64,000 nt of DNA from Gammaproteobacteria bacterium (GCA_021648145.1 JAKITI010000013.1:1-64000); one strand, 5' to 3'; counted from the first letter of the stretch, positions 19,306 through 29,026 are shown. A program made the numbers and translations. The notes: generated from the sequence alone by a model not told the origin.

Positions 19306-20604
19306 TTACGCAGCCTCCCCGTGATTTTTATTGGTTGAGGTGGTTTGTTGTTTTCTGTTCAGGGCACGCAGCATTTTATGGGAAGTTGAAATATCAGGAA
19401 GCGCGGGTTTTAATTCAATGTTTTGCATTTGATCCAGCGAATCCAGAATATTTTTAGCGGCGGCATTATCATTAATAAAGTAATTTTGAATCCAGTCGCG
19501 TGCAACACTCAAATTTTGACGAAAAGCGGCAGTATCTTTGCGTAAGAGTGCGATACGTGCAGCCTCCAGTTTGAAGCGCAAGTTCTGGCGCAGATAAAAA
19601 CGTTGGTCGGGTGCCAGTGAAGGGGGGCTGGAACTTTCATCATCACGGCGCACCGAAACCAGGCTTTTAACTTCGCCCCAGATTGAGCTGATGGTTGTTT
19701 TCCAATCACTATTGGCATTATTTTCAATGCTAATGTGAGGTTTAAATGTGTCTGAGGGCCCTATGTCTGGAATGATGAGTGATTCGGCACCTTTCTCCAG
19801 GCTCGTCAATGATAGAGCAATACCATTGATATCCGGGAGGTCGACTGATTTAAGCGCATTAATTTCATTGGAGAGTATCCGGCGGGCATCAAGCAAACTT
19901 GGGTCGCCTGTTTGTTTAAGTCGTAAGTCAGCCGCTTTGAGTGCTGCAATGGCAGTATCAATATCACCTTCCAGATTAAGCCTGTGATGAGCAATGTTGA
20001 TCAGATATAGGGCTTCAGAAACATTCCAGCCCGATGGGTTGCTATTGTTATTCGTAGCTGTTTGTAAGTTGTTTACAGACGTTTGAATGGCTTGTTGCTG
20101 GTTTTTCAGTGCTTCTTGCTGTTGTTTGAGTCTCTGCTCAGCTTCCGCAGATTGGGATAGCTTGTTTTCCAGCGTTTGCACCTGACTCTGTATTTGTGTG
20201 ATGGCACCTTGTCTCTCGATTGATTGAGATGCGGCATGGGTTACCGTGTTGTTGGCACTTTGGGCAATATCTTTTGTTTCACTTAGTTGGGTGCTGACCA
20301 TTGTGAGCTGTTGCCATAGAAGGTAACAGATCACAGCTACAGCAAGCGCTACGAGCAGTGCCAATAGGCCAATAATGCGCCCACTATTGCTGCTTTTACT
20401 TTCAGATTGGCTTTTGGTTTTTGTATCAGCCTTGGCAGCGACTTTAGGAGGACTCGACTTTACTTGTTTTTTTTCCGATTTTTTTTCTTGCGGTGTCGTT
20501 GTTTCAGATTTGTTGGGTGGTACGGGTGTGTGTTCGGGTGTTTGGGCGGATGACTTTTGTGGCGGTGTATTTGGTTTTTTTGCTTTTTCTTTATGGTTAT
20601 TCAT
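19306..20604 (-). CDS. hemX: HemX-like membrane protein
   Basis: A 432-residue protein with a Lys/Pro/Ser-rich cytoplasmic N-terminus (about 75 residues) and a single membrane helix (IGLLALLVALAVAVICYLLW). A Gln-rich coiled coil follows at about residues 110-180, and then a periplasmic HemX domain (WNVSEALYLINIAHHRLNLEGD). The family is often annotated as uroporphyrinogen-III methyltransferase, but no methyltransferase motif is visible. It lies between hemD (40 bases upstream) and hemY (abutting), probably acting as a scaffold in heme synthesis. Confidence 0.9.
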   Translation of the reverse strand: MNNHKEKAKKPNTPPQKSSAQTPEHTPVPPNKSETTTPQEKKSEKKQVKSSPPKVAAKADTKTKSQSESKSSNSGRIIGLLALLVALAVAVICYLLWQQLTMVSTQLSETKDIAQSANNTVTHAASQSIERQGAITQIQSQVQTLENKLSQSAEAEQRLKQQQEALKNQQQAIQTSVNNLQTATNNNSNPSGWNVSEALYLINIAHHRLNLEGDIDTAIAALKAADLRLKQTGDPSLLDARRILSNEINALKSVDLPDINGIALSLTSLEKGAESLIIPDIGPSDTFKPHISIENNANSDWKTTISSIWGEVKSLVSVRRDDESSSPPSLAPDQRFYLRQNLRFKLEAARIALLRKDTAAFRQNLSVARDWIQNYFINDNAAAKNILDSLDQMQNIELKPALPDISTSHKMLRALNRKQQTTSTNKNHGEAA

Positions 20605-20644
20605 AATGATGCCTTGTTTATTGCTGTCCCTGTGTCTTATTCTG

Positions 20645-21403
20645 TCATTCGTGACTTAATGTTTCAAGAAGTCCTTCATCACTCGCAATTCTTGTTACTC
20701 TGGCTGGGTGTGTAAACCCAAGTGACTGTACCAGTTTGGCGGTTCTTTGACTGAAAACAACAAGCGGCTTATTCAGCAGCCATGCTTTGTCACTCTCTAG
20801 TGTCATATTGAAAATATTATGCAAACTTTCATTGCTGGTGATCACTATCATATCTATTTTTAGGTCAAGCAAGCAATGTGTATTTCCTGTGGGCTGGCTG
20901 CGCCGATAAACTTCCATATACTCTACCCATGCGCCGCGTTGACGCAAAGTATCTGCGATCAGTGTTCGTCCCCCCTCTCCACGGAAAATAATAATTTTTC
21001 TCCCTGTGACTGACTGGAGTGCTGAAGTCGCTAGTAGCGCTTCGCTGTGATATTCGTCAGTGGGTGAAATATGGGTGTTTAAGCCAAATTTCAAAAGGGC
21101 TCTTTGCGTACCCTTGCCAACGGCGGCTAACTGGATAAATTCGAATGCTTGTCGCGGATGTTGAGTCAATTGACAGGTATAAGTGACAGCATTCGGGCTG
21201 ATAAATATTGCAATATCAAAGTCATCAAGATGCGATATTGTGTTGTGAACAGCTTTAGCATTTTTTACAGGTAAAATCTCCAGTACTGGGAACCGGTGAG
21301 CAACACCTCCATGTAACTCTATTAAATGACACATGGTTTCTGCCTGATGGATGGGGCGTGTGATTAACACTTTCAGCCCTTTCAAATCAGGTTTTTTACC
21401 CAT
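20645..21403 (-). CDS. hemD: Uroporphyrinogen-III synthase
   Basis: A 252-residue HemD, which cyclises hydroxymethylbilane to uroporphyrinogen III with D-ring inversion. Conserved pieces are the N-terminal [41 protein letters not shown], and [20 protein letters not shown]. Sequence conservation in this family is low, but the position between hemC (8-base overlap) and hemX makes the call firm. Confidence 0.95.
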   Translation of the reverse strand: MGKKPDLKGLKVLITRPIHQAETMCHLIELHGGVAHRFPVLEILPVKNAKAVHNTISHLDDFDIAIFISPNAVTYTCQLTQHPRQAFEFIQLAAVGKGTQRALLKFGLNTHISPTDEYHSEALLATSALQSVTGRKIIIFRGEGGRTLIADTLRQRGAWVEYMEVYRRSQPTGNTHCLLDLKIDMIVITSNESLHNIFNMTLESDKAWLLNKPLVVFSQRTAKLVQSLGFTHPARVTRIASDEGLLETLSHE

Positions 21404-22328
21404 TATTATAAAGAGATTTTAAAATATCCCCCGCACCTTGAGAGAGCAGGTCATCAGCTAACGCTACACCGAGCCTGGCCGCATCTGTGGCTGGGCCTTC
21501 GATCATTGCCCGAAATAGGGTTGAGCCATCCGGTTGGCCGACAAGTCCACGCATTTTAAGTCGCCCACTTTCCAGCTCTGCAAACCCTGCAATAGGCACT
21601 TGGCATCCACCTTCAAGGCGATGGTTCATGGCACGCTCTGCAATAATTCGCGTGTGTGTGTCACTATGGTTCAGTGCAGCGATCAGTTGATTGATACGAA
21701 CATCATCCACTCTGCATTCAATGCCAACAGCCCCTTGGCCAATGGCAGGCAGACTCTCTTCGCTGGTGAGTCGGTAAGTGATTCTATTTTCAAACTCCAG
21801 GCGGATCAGCCCGGCGGCAGCGAGTATAATGGCATCGTAATCACCACGGTCGAGCTTGGCGAGCCGTGTATTCACATTGCCACGTAGATCAAGAATTTTC
21901 AGGTCGGGACGGCGTGCTTGTAATTGGCATTGGCGGCGCAGGCTGGATGTGCCTACACGTGAACCCTGGGGCAGTTCATCAAGGTTAGCGTAATGGTTGG
22001 AAACAAAAGCATCATGAGGATCTTCACGCTCACAAACCACGGGCAGATGCAGGCCATCAGGAAGTTCTACGGGCACATCTTTCATAGAGTGCACCGCAAT
22101 GTCTGCGTGGCCCTCTAGCATGCTTTGCTCTAACTCTTTAACGAAAAGTCCTTTGCCCCCAATCTTGGCTAAAGGGCTATCAAGAATTTTATCGCCTTGA
22201 GTGCTCATTGCCAGAAGCTCCACTTGTAGCTCAGGGTGTGCTTGTATAAGGTGTGCTTTCACATGCTCTGCTTGCCAGAGTGCCAAGGGACTTTTGCGTG
22301 TGGCGATTTTGATGGTATTTGTTGACAT
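21396..22328 (-). CDS. hemC: Hydroxymethylbilane synthase (porphobilinogen deaminase)
   Basis: A 310-residue HemC, which polymerises four porphobilinogens into hydroxymethylbilane. The family core is clear: [20 protein letters not shown], the catalytic-loop region [14 protein letters not shown], the Arg-rich [19 protein letters not shown], and the dipyrromethane-cofactor cysteine in [13 protein letters not shown]. It is the first gene of hemC-hemD-hemX-hemY, with its promoter in the 90 bases between it and the toxin gene upstream. Its stop overlaps the hemD start by eight bases. Confidence 0.98.
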   Translation of the reverse strand: MSTNTIKIATRKSPLALWQAEHVKAHLIQAHPELQVELLAMSTQGDKILDSPLAKIGGKGLFVKELEQSMLEGHADIAVHSMKDVPVELPDGLHLPVVCEREDPHDAFVSNHYANLDELPQGSRVGTSSLRRQCQLQARRPDLKILDLRGNVNTRLAKLDRGDYDAIILAAAGLIRLEFENRITYRLTSEESLPAIGQGAVGIECRVDDVRINQLIAALNHSDTHTRIIAERAMNHRLEGGCQVPIAGFAELESGRLKMRGLVGQPDGSTLFRAMIEGPATDAARLGVALADDLLSQGAGDILKSLYNNG

Positions 22329-22417
22329 AGTTCTTTATGATTTTTCTCGAAAAATGTTTATGCTACGATTTGAGCGGTCATTAGGCAAATTGGAAATTAC
22401 CTACAAACTTACACCAG

Positions 22418-22837
22418 TCATAAAAAAGGATTTATAAATTCCACTCCTTTAAGAACTACACCTGGTTGAAAATCTTCAGAATATAATCGTTTTACAGCGT
22501 TTTCATTTGCTACAGACCATAGCATCGCATCCCAAAACGACAGCGAGTGTTCTTCTACTGCATTCATTGCATAGTTTACGGTGCGGATTGATGGCAGTAT
22601 TGTCGGAAATAATAGCTGCCAATCGGCAATCTGTTGCTTTGCCTCAGAAGTTGAGACTTTTCCTTTGCGGGTGGCGGCAAAATAAAACTCGGCCAGAGTT
22701 TGTGATGTCAAAACACAATCGCAAGTTCGTGCGCATTTTTCTATTAATTCAACGGCTTGTTCTTGTTTGCAATTGGCATCCTTGTCAATAGCATAAATAA
22801 GGATATTTGCATCCAGCGTAATTCGATCAACGCTCAT
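22418..22837 (-). CDS. VapC-like PIN-domain toxin
   Basis: A PIN-fold ribonuclease toxin of about 139 residues starting MSVDRITLDANILIYAIDKD. The acidic active-site residues are visible as Asp in LDANI, Glu in TLAEFYFA, and Asp in SFWDAMLW with a further Asp in YSEDFQPG. The ATG at 22837 overlaps the antitoxin stop by 11 bases, which is typical of toxin-antitoxin coupling; an alternative start three codons upstream is possible. Cognate antitoxin: the Phd-like protein encoded immediately upstream. The cassette separates cyaA from hemC. Confidence 0.88.
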   Translation of the reverse strand: MSVDRITLDANILIYAIDKDANCKQEQAVELIEKCARTCDCVLTSQTLAEFYFAATRKGKVSTSEAKQQIADWQLLFPTILPSIRTVNYAMNAVEEHSLSFWDAMLWSVANENAVKRLYSEDFQPGVVLKGVEFINPFL

Positions 22838-23087
22838 ACAATGCATTTCGATTGATGCCTTTACCGCCAAGGTGATAGCCATCTTTTAATTGTCCACGCA
22901 ATCGTTGCAACGCTTCTTGCTGCTTGTTACTTAACGTCTTGGTTTCAGCAATAGGAACAAGTTTAGCGACTGCCTTTCCGTGTTTGGTAATTACAATTTC
23001 GTTACCAGATTCAAGCAAGCGAATATATTCAGAAAGGTGCTGGTTCACTTCTCGAATGTTTATCATCTGTTGCATGCGCATAACCAT
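22827..23087 (-). CDS. Phd/YefM-type antitoxin
   Basis: An 86-residue protein with the Phd/YefM core INIREVNQHLSEYIRLLESG then EIVITKHGKAVAKLVPI, and a toxin-binding C-terminal tail (QRLRGQLKDGYHLGGKG). Start choice is uncertain: ATGs lie at 23087, 23081, 23075 and 23066, and none has a strong ribosome site. The family consensus would fit a start near MINIREVN. A 22-bp palindrome overlaps the first of these starts and is a likely autoregulatory operator. Confidence 0.85.
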   Translation of the reverse strand: MVMRMQQMINIREVNQHLSEYIRLLESGNEIVITKHGKAVAKLVPIAETKTLSNKQQEALQRLRGQLKDGYHLGGKGINRNALYER

Positions 23088-23107
23088 TTGTAGTACGTTC
23101 TACAAAT
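23086..23107. promoter_or_regulatory. Palindromic operator candidate of the toxin-antitoxin operon
   Basis: ATTTGTAG (23086-23093), six bases, then CTACAAAT (23100-23107): a perfect 8-bp inverted repeat at the start of the antitoxin gene. Phd/YefM antitoxins usually bind such palindromes to repress their own operon; binding here is inferred. Confidence 0.6.
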
Positions 23108-23199
23108 ATACGCATTGCATTGGAATATATCAAGCGGGAATATACCTCACTCTAAACGACTTCGCCCTGCCTCCGGTTTCCTGTTAGGTAAATTGAAAA

Positions 23200-26037
23200 T
23201 TATGGTTGCTGAAGGTCAGGGGGTGTGGCAAGCAGCTCCAGTGCTTCGTTGAGTTTGCTTTCAACCTGTTTTTTGTAGTTTAGAAAGTGAATGGTCTGGG
23301 CATATTCAGCCTGTCCACCGAGCAGTGATCTGGGGACATCTAAATCGGTAATATAGATAGGGTAGGCAAGGCCACTTTGGCGCTTTTCAAGTACGTAAGC
23401 GGCGACTTTGTCATACAGAGATTGACCAAATTCCAGTGAGCTGAACTCTTGTCCATCACAATAAAAGGTAAATATTGGCTGGTTTTGCTCATCCGCTTCA
23501 ACAATAACCTGCATATTGAAATAGCCTTGGGCACGGTTTAAATGGCTGATGTTTCGTGGGGTGAGCTTAAATTTATTTTCTTTGCGTTTGTTGTTTATTT
23601 GGTAGCATTTTAATGTGGTTGCGATATCTTCAATTTCATTCTCAGAATACTGAAAACGTTGTCGGTCAATAACAGAGTCAATAAACAGTTTATATTGGCA
23701 CAACATACTTTTAAGGCTGTAATAACTTTCATGCTGTTGGTATAGGCTGCCTCGTTCGTCCAGAATAAATACGGTAATTTCACCCCCATTTTCTTGGAAA
23801 AATAGCTGTATCGTACCGGGTTCGTTAAACCGGTATAGGAGAGGTAACGGGCTGTTTGAGAGTACGTGCCTATCAAAAACAACAGGGCTGAATTGACTGG
23901 ATTCTTTCTCAAGAAATGGCAGTAATGCCTTAGGCTCGTCTAATTCTTTATATTGCAGAGTGTTATTTTTGAGTTTGAGTACATAGTAGGTTTGACTGAT
24001 AATGAGTAAATAACGTGCAATCTGAGCTTGCGGGCCATAAAAACATTGAACGACATCATCAAACAAACTCTTGATTCGCTGACTGATGGCGACACCTCTT
24101 GTGGGTGTGAAGCAATAGGTTGCGATTGAAGGCGGAGTCTCTTTTTTTGAGGGAACTCCCTGGCTAATATATTGACATAAGCTCTCCAGCAAACCTGACT
24201 CTTTTGTGCGGTGGGAGGTGATCAGAACTTCTTTCCAGCTTGTCAGAATGACTTGATCAAAATGAAGGGCTAAATTTTCATGAAGTCCGCCATAACTCAG
24301 TGAGTCCGTTCGATTGCTGGTTAGGTGAATGCCTTCGCGTGTGCGTGATTCCATTGGGTCAATGCCCAGATTGATAAATAAAAGTGATTTCGTTATTTTT
24401 GCGGGTTGAGCCAGCTCTTCAAAAGAAGCGCTTGTTAATGCATTGTTGGTATAGTGCTCTTCAAATGCGCTGACAATGAATCGTAACTCTTTAGTTGTTA
24501 GCGAGCTGTTAGAGGCGTTGAGCGATATATCGGTTTGGGTATCCAGTAAGCGATTGAAAAAACACCAACTTATCAGTTCAAAAAGATTTCGCCCTCGTTT
24601 TAGTGGTTGGGTAATTTCAATTTCTGTAGCGGTAATTTGACCTCTGAAAAGCAGCCATTGTGATTGCCGGTTTTTTCCACTGGTTTGGCAAAAACTTAAT
24701 TGGCTCTCCTTTAGATTGGGAGCAATGCCCTGATTGATTATTTCTATTTTCCCCGCTTTACGCTCAAATGCCGCATACAGCTTGCGCCCAAGAATAGTCA
24801 TATCCTGTTGGCTGATATGGGTCTCTTGTGCGTGTTTGCGTGCGAACTCGGAAAGGAACTGATAGCTATGGGTGAGTTCGCCTACAAGGATTTCACGTTC
24901 CTCCTGAACTTTTGTGACTTTCCAGGTATTTCGTTCATCAAGCGTCTTGATCTCTTGTGGTGTCCAGCCCCATGCCGTGACTAGGTTATGTAGCAGTTGG
25001 TATCGCCAGCTCTCTTGTTTGGATGGAGTGGTGCGACTTAACTGTTCGTTGGCTTTAAAATAAAAGCAGCGACGGGCAAGTTGTAATCGTTCCTTTTCTC
25101 CACGCTGACTGAGGTACTCTTCAATTTTGTTGATTAAAATGACATAAGGGTCAAGCTCATCAAGTTGTATCACTCCGTTGTAAATTGCGTTTTTAAATCG
25201 CACGGAAAGAAGATCAATATTGGGGTATTCGCTGGCATAGGTTTCCATTAATAAAATTTTGAGGACGGACTTGTAGGGTGAATCAATTCCCTTATACAGT
25301 TGCCATAGCGTCGCTCCAAAAAATTCTTCCGATGGAATACTGTTAACGCCCCCTAGGTCAATACACTCATTTTTGGTAATAAATCTTTGCTTTATCAGGT
25401 GCTCTACATGCTTGTCATATTCATGCTCTTTATTTGGTGGGATGAGCCACCAAATAGGATAGAGACCTGCCAGGAGCAGGCTAGTACGATAAAACTCTTC
25501 TAACAATAGGTGATATTGGGCGCTGCCACTGCTCTCGGATGAAAGCTGTTCGGTGCGACCTTGGCGAAAAGCTTGAGGTTCGACCAGAAAAAAGTGTACA
25601 TCAAGGTCAAATGTAATGGCCCATTCTTCGAGTGCTTTGGCTTTTTTTTGTAACTCATCCAGTTTGTCGGCTTTGATTTCGTGGCTGTGGCAAATCCAGA
25701 TATCGAAATCACTTTTTTTTGAATAGGCGACTGTGCCACTGCTACCCATCAGAAAAAGTGAATGGATTTCATAATGGGACAACGCTCTTTTTTTATAGTC
25801 AAAACTTCGAGCTATATTTTTTGCGATATCAAGCGTTTTTTTTGTGGGATTATAATCAGAAATGCCTTTGGGTGTGGATTTCGATATAAAACCAGGAAAG
25901 GCTGGATGGTTGGTGTGGAAAAGTAAAGGTAAAATATCGAGAAAAGATTGTTGTTTGCGGCTCAGGCAGGCATTGGCACGTACCAAACGCGCACGGTTTA
26001 ATGCCATAAAGCGTTTTTTGGCCGCCAATATCTCCAT
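23200..26037 (-). CDS. cyaA: Class I adenylate cyclase
   Basis: A 945-residue class I (enterobacterial type) adenylate cyclase that makes cAMP for CRP-type regulation. The nucleotidyltransferase signature is clear near residue 97: FLMGSSGTVAYSKKSDFDIWICH, with Gly-Ser and the Asp pair. Length agrees with Pseudomonas-type enzymes and exceeds that of E. coli (848). The C-terminal regulatory half is present. No glucose PTS genes lie nearby. The gene is codirectional with the downstream toxin-antitoxin cassette and hem operon, and divergent from pgl. Confidence 0.95.
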   Translation of the reverse strand: MEILAAKKRFMALNRARLVRANACLSRKQQSFLDILPLLFHTNHPAFPGFISKSTPKGISDYNPTKKTLDIAKNIARSFDYKKRALSHYEIHSLFLMGSSGTVAYSKKSDFDIWICHSHEIKADKLDELQKKAKALEEWAITFDLDVHFFLVEPQAFRQGRTEQLSSESSGSAQYHLLLEEFYRTSLLLAGLYPIWWLIPPNKEHEYDKHVEHLIKQRFITKNECIDLGGVNSIPSEEFFGATLWQLYKGIDSPYKSVLKILLMETYASEYPNIDLLSVRFKNAIYNGVIQLDELDPYVILINKIEEYLSQRGEKERLQLARRCFYFKANEQLSRTTPSKQESWRYQLLHNLVTAWGWTPQEIKTLDERNTWKVTKVQEEREILVGELTHSYQFLSEFARKHAQETHISQQDMTILGRKLYAAFERKAGKIEIINQGIAPNLKESQLSFCQTSGKNRQSQWLLFRGQITATEIEITQPLKRGRNLFELISWCFFNRLLDTQTDISLNASNSSLTTKELRFIVSAFEEHYTNNALTSASFEELAQPAKITKSLLFINLGIDPMESRTREGIHLTSNRTDSLSYGGLHENLALHFDQVILTSWKEVLITSHRTKESGLLESLCQYISQGVPSKKETPPSIATYCFTPTRGVAISQRIKSLFDDVVQCFYGPQAQIARYLLIISQTYYVLKLKNNTLQYKELDEPKALLPFLEKESSQFSPVVFDRHVLSNSPLPLLYRFNEPGTIQLFFQENGGEITVFILDERGSLYQQHESYYSLKSMLCQYKLFIDSVIDRQRFQYSENEIEDIATTLKCYQINNKRKENKFKLTPRNISHLNRAQGYFNMQVIVEADEQNQPIFTFYCDGQEFSSLEFGQSLYDKVAAYVLEKRQSGLAYPIYITDLDVPRSLLGGQAEYAQTIHFLNYKKQVESKLNEALELLATPPDLQQP

Positions 26038-26130
26038 CGTTAACAGTTTTCCTGATCAAGTTTTTTTGCTTATAATGATTAATATCGACATGCCATGCGA
26101 TAAGCTTATAAACTTTTTTATTTTGTAATA

Positions 26131-26156
26131 CGATAAAAGCTTGGTGGGTTTTATCG
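26131..26156. promoter_or_regulatory. Inverted repeat upstream of pgl
   Basis: CGATAAAA (26131-26138), ten bases, TTTTATCG (26149-26156): a perfect 8-bp dyad in the cyaA-pgl divergent region, 32 bases before the pgl start. It may be an operator; it does not match the HexR consensus, and no T-run argues for a terminator. Confidence 0.35.
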
Positions 26157-26188
26157 AAGTTTGAAATTATTGCCAGGGAAAAACAGAA

Positions 26189-26914
26189 ATGGAAATAAAA
26201 AAATATTCAGAATTGCAGGCTCTTAATCAGGCGGCGGCGGATCTCTTTTTAAGCTTAGCGCGTCAAGCAGTTGCCAGGCAGGGTGCTTTTCATGTGGCTC
26301 TTGCGGGAGGCTCTACGCCTCAAGCACTCTATGAGCTTCTAGCAATGCCCGAGTATGCTGAAGTGATTCCATGGGATAATGTATATATCTATTTCGGGGA
26401 TGAGCGTAGTGTGTTACCTGACGATGATGAGAGTAACTATGGGATGGCATGTGAGGCATTATTAAACCATGTGCCAATTCCTGAGGCACACATTCATCGT
26501 ATTGAAGCAGAGTGCAGTGATGTGCACCATGCGGCGGCGGCTTATGAGGAGTTGCTCCGTACCTGTCTGCCTTCAGATGAGCATGGTCAGGTTGAGTTTG
26601 ACTTGATTTTACTGGGAATTGGGCCTGATGGACATACGGCTTCACTGTTTCCAAAAACAGATATTTTACATGAAACCAAGGCGCTGGTTGGGGCTGTGTA
26701 TGTGAAAGAGAAACAAACGTGGAGAGTGAGTTTGACGTTTCCTGTATTAAATCAGGCCAGGCAACTACTGTTTCTGGTGGCAGGCCACAATAAAGCTGAA
26801 ATTATCGGTCAAATATTGGGGGGGGCGATGAATAAAACGGTTTACCCAGTACAGCAGATTAAGAGCCAACGGCAACTGTGGTTGATTGATCAGGCCGCAG
26901 CAGAACGGTTGTAA
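26189..26914 (+). CDS. pgl: 6-phosphogluconolactonase
   Basis: A 241-residue SOL/DevB-type enzyme that hydrolyses 6-phosphogluconolactone in the oxidative pentose-phosphate or Entner-Doudoroff route. Family motifs are visible: VALAGGSTPQALYELLA, IYFGDERSVLPDDDESNYGMA, and LLGIGPDGHTASLFP. The glucokinase gene follows five bases downstream, so the two form a sugar-entry operon. Zwf, edd and eda are not in the window. Confidence 0.95.
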   Translation: MEIKKYSELQALNQAAADLFLSLARQAVARQGAFHVALAGGSTPQALYELLAMPEYAEVIPWDNVYIYFGDERSVLPDDDESNYGMACEALLNHVPIPEAHIHRIEAECSDVHHAAAAYEELLRTCLPSDEHGQVEFDLILLGIGPDGHTASLFPKTDILHETKALVGAVYVKEKQTWRVSLTFPVLNQARQLLFLVAGHNKAEIIGQILGGAMNKTVYPVQQIKSQRQLWLIDQAAAERL

Positions 26915-26919
26915 CTAAA

Positions 26920-27915
26920 GTGATTGTTCTTGCAGGGGATATTGGAGGCACTAAAACATTATTGCAGATTTATGATGCTGCTCAAGGTCAGGAAATTAAT
27001 ACTCAAAACTTTGAGTCGTCCTGTTATGCCACTTTTGATGTTTTGTTGGCAACCTTTCTTAAATCACTTGATTGTGGTGTTCGTGAGTCTATTAAGTCGG
27101 TGTGCTTTGCTGTGGCAGGTCCTGTTTATGATGGCGTTAAAGGGCAAGTCGCTCAGGTCACAAATTTACCCTGGAATTTAAATAGTATTGATCTGAGTCA
27201 GTTTTTTAATGGCGCGTCCGTCTGTTTAGTGAATGATTTTGTCGCGGTTTGTCATGGAGTTGCTCTTCTGGAAGAGAAAGATATATTTGTGCTTCAGCCA
27301 GGAAAATCACTTCCAGGTGCCCACCAAGCCGTGATCGGCGCCGGAACTGGATTGGGAATGGGGCAGATTGTCTCATATGAAAATAGAGATTGTATATTGC
27401 CAGCGGAAGGCGGACACGCTGACTTTGCACCAGGCAGTTTGATTCAGTCCGAGTTACTTAATTATTTGCTACACAAAGGAGGGCGCGTTTCTATTGAGTC
27501 AGTATGTTCTGGTCGGGGTCTATTGAATATTTATTGTTTCATACGTGATTTGGAGCCTGAAAAAGAGAGTGCGGAGTTACGTGAAAAAATAAAAAATAGT
27601 GATCCTGCAGCCGCAATTACTTATTTTGCAAAGGAGTATCAGGATATTTTGGCTGAAAAATCACTGAAACTGTTTGTTGAGGTTTATGGCGCTGTAGCAG
27701 GTAATTTTGCATTAACAATATTGCCGCTGGGAGGGCTTTATATTGCAGGTGGAATTGCCCCCAAAATTATTGACTGGATGCGCCAGGATATATTTATGCA
27801 AGCGTTTAATAATAAAAATAAAATGACAGGTTTATTAGAAAATATTCCGGTTAGATTGGTATTAAATACCCACGTTGGATTGCTGGGCGCTGTATTTGTA
27901 GGCAGTCGATATTAA
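26920..27915 (+). CDS. glk: Glucokinase
   Basis: A 331-residue ATP-dependent glucokinase starting with GTG. It has the phosphate-binding AGDIGGTKTLL, the sugar-binding region with LVNDFVAVCHG, GAGTGLGMGQIV, and LPAEGGHADFAP with the conserved EGGH. The gene follows pgl by five bases, giving a two-gene operon that phosphorylates free glucose and processes it oxidatively. Confidence 0.95.
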   Translation: MIVLAGDIGGTKTLLQIYDAAQGQEINTQNFESSCYATFDVLLATFLKSLDCGVRESIKSVCFAVAGPVYDGVKGQVAQVTNLPWNLNSIDLSQFFNGASVCLVNDFVAVCHGVALLEEKDIFVLQPGKSLPGAHQAVIGAGTGLGMGQIVSYENRDCILPAEGGHADFAPGSLIQSELLNYLLHKGGRVSIESVCSGRGLLNIYCFIRDLEPEKESAELREKIKNSDPAAAITYFAKEYQDILAEKSLKLFVEVYGAVAGNFALTILPLGGLYIAGGIAPKIIDWMRQDIFMQAFNNKNKMTGLLENIPVRLVLNTHVGLLGAVFVGSRY

Positions 27916-27993
27916 GACTTTTTTGGTGTTGGCCGATAAAAATATGAAGCTGTTATGGTTGTTGTTAATTAAATTTTTGTATCAATGTGAGTT

Positions 27994-28023
27994 TTGACTT
28001 TTTTGGTTCTTGTATGGTATTTT
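27994..28023 (+). promoter_or_regulatory. Possible sigma-70 promoter for the orphan secreted gene
   Basis: TTGACT at 27994-27999 and TATTTT at 28018-28023 with an 18-base spacer resemble -35/-10 elements. Initiation here would give a leader of about 110 bases containing a small stem (TCCGTA with TACGGA). The assignment is by eye. Confidence 0.35.
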
Positions 28024-28138
28024 CTTAGCTCGGTGTCAGTTTCTCAATGTAGACATCCGTAGTATTTACCAATTTAGGTTACGGAAAACTCCAATTTGTT
28101 AATGTTTTGTAATTTAAGGTTGTAGGAGGTTTACTATA

Positions 28139-28993
28139 ATGTTTATTAAGAAAATCAAAGCACTGTCTATATTAGGCTCGGTTGCTCTTATATTGCCATA
28201 CTCGGTTATGGCCGCACCACCCACTACTTATGGACAGTGGTACCTTACCGATGATGGTAATGGTAACGGTATTATTCAAGGTGTCGATGGTTCAGGTAAT
28301 GCAACAGGTCTCGCACCTTGCCCGACTACATTTTCATCATGTGCCGTGATCGTATCAGGTGATGGGTTTATTCAGATGACAGCTAATGCTGGTGCAGATA
28401 CTTATTTCTGGACTATTATCACCGATGAGTTGTCTCAAACTGCCTCTGGTGCATCGGGATCACAAGACTTTTGGATGGAAAATTTTGTAAAAGACGGCGG
28501 CCCTAACGGAATTGCGAGTCGTCAAGTTACAAATAGCTCCAGTGTGGCTCAGGGTGACTTTACTTCAACAGTAGATGTAAATACTGGTTGGGGTGCAGCA
28601 GGTGGCTCTGGTATTGAGATTGATATTGTCCAGGATATTGATGATAACACTGTAGGTTCAGAATTTGAGCAGTCTTTTATCTATAAACAAAAGCCAGCAG
28701 CGAGTGCAGGTGGATCTGCAGCTACGATGGATGCCGGTATCACGTGGAATGCAGGTGATGAATTAACGGTGGTATGGATTGGTCAAACAGTTGATCTGGG
28801 TGGCACATTAGGCACTGCAGCGGCTGATTTTTCATATGAATCTGTGATTGATGCAAGTAATGCCAAAGTTGATGATTACAGCTTCACTGTCCAAACATGG
28901 GACTGGAGTCCAACGAGTGATCTGAATACTGAGTTTGGTGCAGCGCCTCAGTTGCCAGGTGCATCTGCGCCTCATGGTAATGCTGGAAGTTAA
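28139..28993 (+). CDS. Secreted protein of unknown function
   Basis: A 284-residue protein with a textbook signal peptide (basic start, hydrophobic core, cleavage near VMAAPP). The mature part is acidic, poor in Lys/Arg, and rich in Gly, Ala, Asp, Ser and Thr. It has two close cysteines (CPTTFSSC) and alternating beta-like segments such as FEQSFIYKQKP and DELTVVWIGQTVDLG. No family is recognised. A strong AGGAGG ribosome site, a long leader and a dedicated terminator suggest a highly expressed single-gene unit. It could be an extracellular or surface-layer protein; that is inference. The LolA-like gene follows 170 bases later. Confidence 0.75.
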   Translation: MFIKKIKALSILGSVALILPYSVMAAPPTTYGQWYLTDDGNGNGIIQGVDGSGNATGLAPCPTTFSSCAVIVSGDGFIQMTANAGADTYFWTIITDELSQTASGASGSQDFWMENFVKDGGPNGIASRQVTNSSSVAQGDFTSTVDVNTGWGAAGGSGIEIDIVQDIDDNTVGSEFEQSFIYKQKPAASAGGSAATMDAGITWNAGDELTVVWIGQTVDLGGTLGTAAADFSYESVIDASNAKVDDYSFTVQTWDWSPTSDLNTEFGAAPQLPGASAPHGNAGS

Positions 28994-29026
28994 TTAAAAC
29001 CAGCTAGTATCAGGTTTTTTGTTTGA

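Larger units (their letters stand above)
22381..23202. repeat. 19-bp imperfect direct repeats flanking the toxin-antitoxin cassette
   Basis: TTAGGCAAATTGGAAATTA at 22381-22399 and TTAGGTAAATTGAAAATTA at 23184-23202 match at 17 of 19 bases in the same orientation. They bracket the complete toxin-antitoxin cassette between hemC and cyaA. The second copy includes the cyaA stop codon. They may mark the insertion event. Confidence 0.6.

Noticed and set aside
28015-28031. Sigma-54-like phrase TGGTATTTTCTTAGCT upstream of the orphan secreted gene
   Set aside because: GG and GC spacing is right, but both the -24 and -12 elements carry mismatches; the sigma-70 reading is at least as good.
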